Assembly: GCA_900617975.1 (NCBI GenBank)
Contig: UZAE01012874.1
Coordinates: 1-19,917, forward strand
DNA: 19,917 bases
Source of the DNA: Rodentolepis nana
Taxonomy: Eukaryota; Platyhelminthes; Cestoda; Cyclophyllidea; Hymenolepididae
Reading direction: 5' to 3'
The position numbers and the translations under genes are program-made. This document shows positions 1 through 9,200 of this stretch, one piece after another. The notes under the pieces are model-generated. The model saw only the letters and a list, made by a program, of their open reading frames with translations. It ran no database searches and had not been told where the DNA came from. Numbering within the stretch: position 1 is the stretch's first letter; each line of letters starts with the position of its first letter.

Positions 1-2
1 GG

Positions 3-336
3 GGCTGTGCACGCTCAACTCTCAATACCACTTACAAGATGTTTATTCAGCCAATAATGTTGTATTGCTGTGAGCCACTCATTACAGCCACAGAGGTGGC
101 TCTCAAACCACTCGAGAAGGCACACAACCAAGCATTACGACTAATTACTGGAGGGATAAAAACGCGAAATGGCCCAATATAGGAAAGCAGATACCCCTCC
201 AGATCAAACACGCTCACTGGCCCTTGAGACAATCAATGTCAACTACCCAGCAGATAAATGACCCCAAGTCTTCACTGATGGGTCATACATTTATTTACAT
301 CAAATGGCAGGCGTTTTGATGGCTATCATAACGTAA
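3..336 (+). mobile_element. degraded non-LTR retrotransposon fragment (RT C-terminus and RNase H start)
   Basis: The frame read from position 3 to the stop at 180-182 gives the typical end of a non-LTR reverse transcriptase. It has a 'TYKMFIQPIMLYC' block, then 'LEKAHNQALRLITGG', the conserved pattern in which a Leu-Glu-Lys helix precedes an alanine-leucine-arginine-leucine-isoleucine-threonine-glycine motif. In another frame, 262-336 reads 'PQVFTDGSYI', which resembles the first strand of RNase H with its catalytic Asp at 277-279. Stops at 180-182, 259-261 and 334-336 and the frame change show that the copy is dead. The order RT then RNase H fits the I/Jockey-like side of non-LTR elements, but the family is not certain. 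It lies on the strand opposite TOP3B, apparently in a TOP3B intron or just beyond the gene. Confidence 0.65.
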
Positions 337-644
337 TGTGTGTATACCATTCTTTCCCAATTCATGAATAATAAAGATCGGATCAGTGGTCACAACTCGG
401 TCCATTTATGAAATGGAAGAGTCAGTTGCCCACTTCTACAAAAGAACTAAAAACTTGAATTGTACTGGGGGCGGGGGGAGGGAGGAGTGACATTACCTTG
501 TAAATTACCAATAAGGGGAGTTCACGACACGTATACACTCTGTCTATCATTACTATTATCTTAATGAAAGGGATAGTAAATGTAACCAATTGACTAGTGT
601 ATCTTCAACACTGAAGACGACCAGAAGAGAATAAAGGAACGTAC
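337..644. other. non-coding stretch left of TOP3B exon 7
   Basis: No exon of the remaining TOP3B protein could be read here on the minus strand, so this is best taken as part of TOP3B intron 7 continuing off the left edge. It holds a G-rich tract at 467-486 (runs of 5, 6, 3 and 2 G separated by single bases) able to form a G-quadruplex. Nothing else was recognised. Confidence 0.5.
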
Positions 645-3049
645 AGTGGCGATGAAGTGCTGCGCGACATAGTCGTAGATGCGAGCAGCATCACCAGAGA
701 GCTCAGTGGTGCAGCGCATTGGAGCGATCGGAGGGTGATCGCCGGCATTGTGGCCAGCGCGGGGATTGTGGTAACCTCCGGAGTCCAACATCTCACGCAC
801 CACGTTACCCCACCTTGGATGATTGACCTAGAGTGTGGCATGAGAAAGGTAAGACAACAAGTCACAATCAAGTAAGTTGGCGCTGTATCTTCATGTATGG
901 GTACAACTTCAGATTAGAGGTTCAAATCTCACCAGAGGTGTTACAATAAAATTACTAAGCAGTAGAAATGACAGGGATATTTTTAATGGTCTCCTGGTAA
1001 GCATTCCATTCGAACTGCTGCAAATTTAGGAAGACGACACGCCTTGATCAAGCCAAAGGCAACAACGGAATTAAGAAATGCCATCAACGTACATGTTGTC
1101 GTAAGAGAGCTTTCAAATCCATTGAAGGTGGGTAGGCAGTAGACTCAGTTCGCGGATAGTTGATGAATCCCGAAGTGTAGAGTCGCTCAGCGATCGCCAT
1201 CGTGCTGTGAGGTCCAATTCCCAAAGCCGCACTCGCCACTCGTAGCAGTTCTACGGTATTCAATCCCTGAGGACGTTGCTTCACTTTCACCTTTCGACTC
1301 ACGTCCACTACTCTGATTGGTGAGGGAGAGAGAGAGGTAAACACACAAGAAAAGGGAATTGGTAAACACATTCAGCCAATGAGCAAGCCATTATAGGAAT
1401 GCTTAACTCACACCGCTTTATCAGCGCCAGATACAGCATTGAGAAAAAGAGTTGCAGCTTCTTTGTCAAAAAGTCGGTCACGATTCCATGTAAGTGGCAA
1501 TCGATCTCCACTCTCATTAGCCACAATCTAATTACACAAAACAATGTCAATGAGCAGGTTGTAAAGTAGTAATACTAACCGAAGCGGCGATACGCCAGAA
1601 GGTTTCCGGCTTGAATGACTGTATTCGATCGTGGCGTTTCACGCAGAAACCCAGTGTTGGCGTTTGGCATGGACCAAAGGAAACCAGTCGACTGTTCAAA
1701 TCACCGTATTTGCCCTGAAAAGCAAAAAGACAGTAATAAATACAAGAAAGCATGACGCATAATTAAATTATGCAAGGCTTCAAAAGGAGCGAGAATTTAG
1801 TAATAATACCATGTACGAGATCGATCAATTTAGAGAAAGGTAAAAGTTGTGCTTAGTATTATTTAATTTTAGTCACAATAATAATAATAATAATTTTGCC
1901 ATGAATTTGTGCGAAAAATAACAGATGGCCTTTAAATCAAGCTGTAAATATAGTCTGACCAGCACAATAGAAGAGATTCGGGTCAGAATTGGGCAGTAGA
2001 TAAGTTAAATCAGAAATTCAATTCTGAATTGCGTACTCTAACAGTTTGCAGAAAATTTGAGCCTAGGGGTTGGCCCCGGCAGTATTATGTCAGCGTTATA
2101 AGTTACTTCAAACACGTGTTGTATCTGGGAAACATTAATCTCCCTTTCAGCGTGCTGTAATTGCCACCATGACCGATTTAGAAAATAAATGGCCGAGGTA
2201 TTTCTGGGCCCACAAATATGGCCAAGTCCACTAGTGATTACTTGAGGCTAATATAACAAGAAAATTTTAAGAAAGAAACAATTCTCTCTCTCTCAATCAT
2301 ATTTTAAATCGAAACCTCTTAAATTGAGCTTAAGGCCTTATTTACAGGTAGCATAAAGAGAAGACAATGAATTACTTGAAAAAATCGTGTCTGGAAGCGA
2401 GTAAAAGCGCATCCGATGCGAAGATCTGTCTCCTGGCGGGCATCCACTGAGAGAGCTTCATTTTTATTCGGTTGTCGTAAATTTCGCATTGCAGATTGGA
2501 CTTCGTGGTCGGTCACAGCAGTGAAATGAGCTCTGTAGATCCTTGCCTACAAAAAAACAACGAAAATTGCAATTATATTTTTCAAAGTGACTGCTAACCT
2601 GCGGGTTCATGATGTGAGACACTGCGTCAATAACTTCAAAACAAATATTCTCTCCTTCCTTGTCACAATCCAACCACAAAATAAGAGATGAAGCACCTTT
2701 TGCCTCTTTCTGAAGGAAATTAACCATATTGAGCTTCGGATTTGCCTCCTTCTTCTCAATCTTGGCAGTAAATAACTCAATCTAAGGAAAGTAATAAAGA
2801 CTAGAACTAAATTACTGGATCAACAGCGTCCCATTTATTATAACGGCTGTTGAAGTCAAGGGTCATGACATGACCACAAACTGAGGTCATTTTGAAGTGA
2901 ACGGGTTCACCAAGGAAGGTTCCGTTCCATTCGTGGACACTGCAAGCTCCGTTGATCCCCTTACGAGAAGAGAATTTTCCATGGGACATGATCTTGGCCA
3001 ATGCTTCGGCAAGCGATGGCTTTTCAGCCACCATCAGAACAATATGCAT
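645..3049 (-). CDS. TOP3B: DNA/RNA topoisomerase III beta, N-terminal 414 codons (partial, 7 exons)
   Basis: Type IA topoisomerase that passes single strands of DNA or RNA, normally working with TDRD3. Minus-strand exons: 3049-2816, 2781-2599, 2546-2376, 1714-1580, 1527-1412, 1312-1093 and 827-645; all junctions are GT-AG and the phases agree. The Toprim domain opens with '[14 protein letters not shown]' (residues 4-17) and carries the metal-binding '[10 protein letters not shown]' (D116, D118). '[20 protein letters not shown]' and '[13 protein letters not shown]' follow. The catalytic tyrosine is Y332 in 'NYPRTEST', close to Y336 of the human enzyme. Exon 7 includes '[13 protein letters not shown]'. 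Start: ATG at 3049, at the same place as the human start. The last donor is set at ACT|gtacgt (644). Roughly the second half, including the C-terminal zinc-finger/RGG part, lies beyond the window, or the gene is truncated there; the window cannot decide. Confidence 0.95.
1715..2375 (-). other. TOP3B intron 3
   Basis: This 661-nt intron separates the exon ending at 2376 from the exon starting at 1714. It is AT-rich, has a short ATA/AAT run near 1880-1893 and a CT run near 2283-2294, and shows no recognisable coding or RNA gene. Confidence 0.7.
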
Positions 3050-5120
3050 TTCGGCAGAAAATCTATAAAGAACAAACACCAAGGATAGTTTAGTCTAATA
3101 CAATGCTTAAAATAGTTATTACAAAAATGTAATTAAAAAGACGAAAAATATAATAGAGACAAAATCTGACAATTGCAAATTAGTAGTAAAATAAAAATTC
3201 ACTGTTTAATAATTCACTTGCTTCTTTAATCACTTTTGGATATCCTTTCAGCTACAAAAATAACAAGAGAAACCCTCTCCAAGGTGTGCTAATGCCAATA
3301 CCCAACCTTGAACATTTGACCCGTTCGATGGAAAACAGGGGACAAAAAGCATAACCAACAGCAAATAGCTTAATATATCCTAAAATTGTGTGACGTTAAA
3401 CTAACTAAAATTCGATTTCAAGCCTCAATGTACTATGATATTTTTTAAACATAAAGAAATATCAATGACGCCACTACATTATTTTTTCAAATACTTAAAA
3501 ATTTACAAAAAAATCCGCAATTACTTAATATATGAAGTTTATTTGATGCTTATTTCCTTTTTCCTGACTTTTACGACAGAAATGCCAAATGCTCAAGCAT
3601 ACAATTTTCCGCAATGGAATAAATTTTAGTTTTACTTTCACTATTAATTACGAGAGTATTTAATGATGTTCTTTCTTCGTAAGCAGAGCCATCGACTATT
3701 GAATCTAGGGTTCTTCACACGAAAACAGTTCAATCGTTGTTGGAAGGTATTTGTGATAATTATGTGACGTTATTACAATTAATCAAAAGTATACAATAGA
3801 TTTAAAAGCAGGAATTTTAAATATTTGAGAATTCAATCCTCGTAAATGCTTTAAAGATAAGGTCAGATGAGGTGATCAGATTTTATTCCAATTGTAGATA
3901 TAATAGCAAATGTCATCACAATATCATCCGGTTATGTCTAAATAATATAAACAGTTTACAACAGTTTCGTCAGGATACTTTGTATGCCGAAATAATAGTG
4001 ATATGGGCTTTCGGCGCATAAGTATATACTTCCACCTTGTTTATGTGCCCTTTTTGCTGGGAACAGATCATCGGAATAGATCAAAGAAATTCTAATGAAA
4101 GCGATACAATGTATTAATTAATGTTCAATTTGGGTTCTAAAACGAATTCACATTTAGTAGAATTTTAATTGCCTTTGTATGTCTCGTATGATGCAGTTTA
4201 AGTATTTGAAATCTATTATGATAATTGTGAGTTAATAATCAGAAGTCATTAACAGACTGCCAAGAAGACTATTTAATAAAATATTATATGGTATGAGAAA
4301 TACTTGAGAGAATGCATCACTCGCGTATATGCAATTAACATGTTTTTAACAACCGAATTCGTTTGTGCTTAATTGATGACACAGGTAAATACTGTCCTAT
4401 CCGTAACTACTAGACGTCGAAAATGCAAATGTGTAAGTCGAAACACAAACAGATGCAAACTAACATACAGAGACATAATTTGTTGACCATAGCTAATACC
4501 TTATGAAGGATTGCTTATATTTGACTTAAACTTCCGATCAAAATAGAGTAGGGGGGGGGGGGGGGGGGNGGGGGGTGGTACGGTGGTAGATTTTCTATGC
4601 ATCTACGAAAACTGCACGAAGATTCTAAATAACCGAGAAACTTAACTTAAAATAGCAGTGTCTTTTATTACGGCGTAAACAAAAAGGCGAAATTAAAGCC
4701 CGCATTTCAAAATATTTACAATGTTAATGTGAACGAGTGGGTCTAAAACTTTAATAACCACTAAGGAAATTATAGCACCATATTAAATATAAATTTTAAC
4801 ATAAAAGGTTCCATATACTAAAATTTTATTAAAGTTAAATGATGAGATGGAAATATAACCAAATGTTTCCATAATAAAAAGGGAGAAAACAAAAGAAGGA
4901 AAGTGGTAGGTTACGCAATTACATTTAATATAAAAATATTTTGGAAAACGTCAAAGAATTTCAGGTGAAATTTTTTTATTTAAACTTTAATGGAATTACT
5001 GTCATTTTATCCTTCCCCAGCAAAGGTAACCACTTCAGGCGTCTTCAAGGTAGAGTTTTAATTGGCTCGCTTTCGTCATCGTTTTTTTCACATGTGATTT
5101 TACACCCATCTCTTTTAAAA
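3050..5120. other. divergent intergenic spacer TOP3B / CPPED1
   Basis: This AT-rich spacer is about 2.1 kb long and lies between two head-to-head genes, so it must hold both promoters. No reliable core promoter element can be named. On the minus strand 'ttctttatag' ends at 3063, 13 nt upstream of the TOP3B ATG, and looks like a 3' splice acceptor for a 5'UTR exon or leader; an AUG supplied there would be out of frame with TOP3B. Short open frames here (for example around 3435-3629) are AT-rich and resemble no protein I know. A poly-G tract with an N lies at 4551-4575. Confidence 0.6.
4551..4575 (+). repeat. poly-G tract with ambiguous base
   Basis: Eighteen G, an N at 4569, then six G. The N shows that the assembler could not settle the length, so the true length is unknown. 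Confidence 0.9.
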
Positions 5121-6072
5121 ATGGATTCTCCGATTGTTTATGTAAAAGATCGTCGTTACACCAAGCACTTAGATGCCCAGTGTGAAGATTTTACCTTTGT
5201 CATACTTGCTGACCCTCAATTAGCTTTAATTGAGCGCTACGGTGAAAAGCGCGATCCACCATATAAGTGGGACCGTGAGCTTGCTCTTGTGAATCGTGCA
5301 ATCACCGCAATAAATAATCTATCAAGAAAGCCAAAATTCGTCATTGTTTGTGGCGACTTGGTAGACGCTGAGCCAGGAAGACCTGAACGAGGAGAACAAA
5401 TAGCCGACTTGAAATCTGCATTTGTGGAGATCGTTCCCGATATCCCCATTTTTACACTCCCTGGTAATCACGATGTTGGAAGTAGCCCTTGCTCTGCTGA
5501 TATCGAGGACTACAAATCTCACTGGGGTGATGACTACTATTCATTTTGGTGTGGAAAAGTCAAAATCATTGTTATTAACTCACAGTTATATTTCAACTCG
5601 GAGAACTGTAAAACTGGTTCTGAAGCCCAAGATACCTGGTTGAATGCGGAACTTTGTAGTCAAGAAAATCAAAATGCTGAAAAGATTATAGTCTTCCAGG
5701 TATGTTAAAATTGTGCACATTTTAATACTCTCTTAGCACATTCCCTTATTTAGGATGTCTTCAGATGAGGACGATGATTATTTTGTCATTCCAAAAGGTA
5801 CTCGTGAGGATCTCATGAATAGATACTACAAGGCTGGTATTCGGCACGTCTTTTCTGGCCATGTTCATTATAATGTGATGGGCTCTTGGCGACCAGAGGG
5901 TTCAAATTCGACTTCCCTCGAAAATATCACCACTTCAGCCGTTTGTTTTCAACTCGGTGACGACAAACCGGGTCTCCGAGTTGTCCATGTTACTCCTACT
6001 AACCTTACTCATAAGTACTTCTCCTTCGACGAACTTGAAACAAATCCCCACATCGCTGACTCTGGTTTCTAG
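5121..6072 (+). CDS. CPPED1: CPPED1-like calcineurin-type metallophosphoesterase (2 exons, 304 aa)
   Basis: Predicted cytosolic Ser/Thr phosphatase; the human orthologue is reported to dephosphorylate AKT1. Exons are 5121-5699 and 5737-6072, joined in phase 0 across a 37-nt intron, so that 'IVFQ' runs into 'HIPLF' as in the human protein. Metal-binding motifs occur in family order: 'LADPQ' (D31), 'VCGDLVDA' (G78-D79), 'LPGNHDVG' (N116, H117), 'FQHIPLF' (H194) and 'FSGHVHYN' (H235, H237). The stretch 'WGDDYYSFWCGKV' is also characteristic. The ATG at 5121 is chosen because it has an aaaATGG context and gives an N-terminal arm similar in length to human CPPED1, although the frame stays open upstream to at least 4941. 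The stop is 212 nt upstream of the RMND1 acceptor on the same strand, which suggests cotranscription. Confidence 0.93.
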
Positions 6073-6169
6073 TCAGAAACCTAATTTCCCTTAATCTTAC
6101 CCGCTTGTATTCTCCCGGTCTCTATTCCTTCTGATCTACGTCTGTAACGTTTCCATTCCTTAACTTTTT

Positions 6170-6175
6170 ATTAAA
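6170..6175 (+). terminator. putative CPPED1 poly(A) signal (ATTAAA)
   Basis: ATTAAA lies 98 nt after the CPPED1 stop and about 110 nt before the proposed trans-splice acceptor of RMND1. This is the order expected in a bicistronic unit: upstream poly(A) signal, then pyrimidine-rich tract, then acceptor. Confidence 0.45.
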
Positions 6176-6266
6176 TGCATATAATCAAGTTTCAATTTCT
6201 TATTTTCTTTTATTCTTTCTGCTTTGCAGCGGCACTGTTTTCTCTTATTTTTTTCATCTCTAAAAG

Positions 6267-6284
6267 TTGATTTCTCCCATTAAG
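6267..6284 (+). promoter_or_regulatory. proposed spliced-leader acceptor of RMND1
   Basis: The sequence ends 'tttctcccattaag' followed by GCTTTC. An acceptor at 6284 places the next base at the first position of a codon in the RMND1 frame, and an in-frame TAA at 6261-6263 closes the frame just upstream. A second in-frame AG ends at 6266. The strongest-looking acceptor by consensus ('tctgctttgcag', ending 6231) would put a leader AUG in the wrong frame. Assignment rests on frame and pyrimidine content only. Confidence 0.5.
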
Positions 6285-9200
6285 GCTTTCTTGACTAGTT
6301 GGAGAAAAGGTATCTTGCGGTTGACATCATTAAGGCATCGTGTGGGATCGGCACGATGCCTTAGTCATGAAAGCCAATTCTCGAAGGTGTCTCGATTGCC
6401 ATCTCTCAGGTCCAAGCTGGAGTCAGTTCGGGAGTTTGATATCCCCCTCACCACAGGAAAGTCAATGAAACCGAAATCAGCTCGTTTTTTACCTTCCCCT
6501 GTGAGTGTTTGAATTTGTTATTTATAGTAGGATTAATAGCATTTGAGTTACTGTTTTCTATGCCCGTATGTTGTTTTTTAATAATTTTTAAGGTTAAATC
6601 GTTATTTTTCATCGGTTTGATCGATAATTATCCTAGGTGGATACTTTTGCTTTCATCTAATTCTCGTTCTAAATCTTCCCTTGAATTTTTGCCTCTCCGC
6701 TCACCATAGCCTTTGAAATTAAGGTATTATTGATATCCATGTATGGGGTTTAATAACTCCCCCCCCCCACCCCCACCTCCCCCGACCCATCTTGGGCAGA
6801 CAATGCCATAAGTGAACCTTCCTGACGGGTGACTCGAATTCCGTAACTCAAGCCTTTGAGCAGTCTACTCACATCACGTGCTACGACGGGAATTTGCGTT
6901 CTTAAGCCTTAGCATATTAGCAGTTCTGTTTCTTTCTAAAATGACGATTTTATTGGTCTCATTTTATGCCTTCGTTTATCCAGGCCCCCCCCCCCCCCCC
7001 CCCACCTGTTTGCGCCAGCATTTGGCGTTCTATTGATCCCCTTTTAGCGGTGCCTATAGAACACCTTACCTTTATCAAAGTCATGCGATGTTTAAATCTG
7101 ACTTGAGAGGGTTTTTTTTAAATTCCTCAGATTTCTGTGAGCTTTCTCTTTGCCACCCGAAGCACTTTTATTACTTTCGTCGTCTACATCTCCTTATTTA
7201 CGGTCAAAATACCTTTTAAATGATGTTGATCTTCAAGTATTCATTGCATTAAGTTTCAAACAAGTAGCATGCTTACAACGCACCAACTTTTATTAGAAGT
7301 AACTTATGCCGTTCTTTTAGTAAGAGCAATTGACCGTTCGGCTTAAGTATTGTTACTAAGACCGCCATAGATGATGTTTAAAGGAGCAGATGACGAACAT
7401 GTCTCTGCTGAAATAAAATTTTAATTGGCAACCACATCAATAATGCGCGAAGGGATGCGTAAGATTTGTGTGGGATGGCAATAAGAACCGTGAAGTATTT
7501 AAGTTAGTTTGAAGAAATTGCCAAACTAACAATTGAAGAACTTCGTGGTTTTTACGCATGCTGTCTTCTTTGTTTAGCGGACTTGTAAACTCCTACTATG
7601 CCATTTTAGTCCACAGAGAAATCCATCCCCGACAGCAATACCTTCCGCGTGTCCGCCTATGGAATTGGACAGTCCATAAATTTGGATCAGTTGAGGTTGG
7701 CAATGGACTATCAGGCTTTGGGCTATCGGTGTCTTCGTCTTTCTCCCGAAGTTGCCAATGAAATCCTCTTCTTCACCACGCCTTCTGACGTCCACGACCC
7801 TGTGTCCCATCGTGATATCCTCGTATTCAAGTGAGTCTCTCTACATTTGTCTTCATTGCACTTATTCAGATGTTCTCTGAATGCGATTTACGCATTTACT
7901 TAATCCACTTCATCTTATAAAGTCATGGACACTTATATCCTCCAGTACTGCACTGGAAAGTTCCGCTTTATGTTTATTTTCCTACGCTGTTAATCCACAA
8001 ATCGGTTGTGTATAGTTTGATAGAAAGAAATTTTAGTCTGTAGAATTGTAGTATATGTGCTATTTTGTTCTCAGTAATTTGATTTCTCCTCTCCTTTCAT
8101 GGATGGTAAAATGTTGCTAGAGAGCAGAACTAGCCCATGAAAGGAAGTGCTTTTTAGTAGTCACTTTGGGTACCATCTTGCTTTGACTCTACTGTTGAAT
8201 ATGCTGTTCCCAGTTTCCTCTTGTCTAATAACTTGTTCGAATCTCTTTGATGCGCAGCGACGACTTGAGTATGATTTACATTCCTTTGTATACCCTCGAG
8301 GTGTTCTCTCTGGAGGCTCCTCTATGCTGTACCCTACTGTGACCTCTGTATCTGCATGTCTGTACGCTAAACGCGACGCTATGGATGTATTGAAAAGAAC
8401 TTACTTAATTGTAAATTGGCGGCATTTCTATTTAGGTTGGATAGTCAATTATACCTGCTAGCATATTCTCCTTCCAGAGGTTTATTTTGTGACGGAGAAA
8501 TTTCTGGACTTTAGATAAGAATAGGATTAGGTGGGGTCCCCTTTTCTTTCCTTGTTGATTTAACAGGGTTGATTCATTTTATTCCTCCAAGTTGCTCATT
8601 AAAAAGTGCTAGAACATGATTGGGTGGATTAATCTTTAGGGCTATTCTGATTGTCTTGTGAGATCATACACCACAAGACACCTCTCTGATCACCATACGC
8701 GTCACTTATATATCATTTAGAACTATGAAAACAAACTCGCAAATGCCTTTATCACCTTGTCACATCTTTTTTTTGATTTTGTGAATGATCTGTGTCTTAC
8801 AAAAAAAAACAGGAAAGTCGATCAGGCTCACATCACTGTCTAGATGGGAATCTGTCTTATGATCACATTCTAGGGGCTTGGTTGCCACACAGAAGGGGAC
8901 AAAAATTGCAATAAAGGTAATATACTAGCAGCCCACTTGTCGACTCTGTGTAGTTTGCGTCATGTTAGAAAATTCCCAGAATGATCAAGTGGTTGACCTA
9001 GCAAGCTGTCTGTCTGATACTCCGCCTTCAGAAGTAAGACCACTTTATTGTTCTCTTCGAGACTCAGATTATAAGGATTGCGCCTTCATTAGGGTATCAG
9101 CATCAGTTTTGACGGACGGAATGTTGTGTGCTTTTCTTTTGTAATGAAAGCAGTCCTTCTCTCTGTGATGGAGCCTGTTAGATTTTGCATAAGTTGAATA

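Noticed and set aside
918..936. GGTTCAAATCTC, like a tRNA B box or SINE promoter, in TOP3B intron 6
   Set aside because: The flanks do not form a T-arm or a tRNA cloverleaf and no A box at suitable spacing was found.
3040..3082. Spliced-leader acceptor just upstream of TOP3B supplying the start codon
   Set aside because: An AUG joined at 3062 would be out of frame with the TOP3B start at 3049, and TOP3B has its own well-placed ATG.
3435..3629. 64-codon open frame in the TOP3B-CPPED1 spacer
   Set aside because: AT-rich Phe/Lys/Ile composition typical of random open frames; no homology recognised.
6175..6270. 31-codon hydrophobic open frame starting with ATG between CPPED1 and RMND1, resembling a signal peptide
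   Set aside because: It is the translation of an AT- and pyrimidine-rich tract that ends in a good acceptor consensus (6231), is out of frame with RMND1 and stops at 6268-6270; best explained as splicing signal sequence.
8147..8461. 104-codon open frame in RMND1 intron 2
   Set aside because: No recognisable domain, no convincing splice sites and it falls inside an intron required by the RMND1 model.
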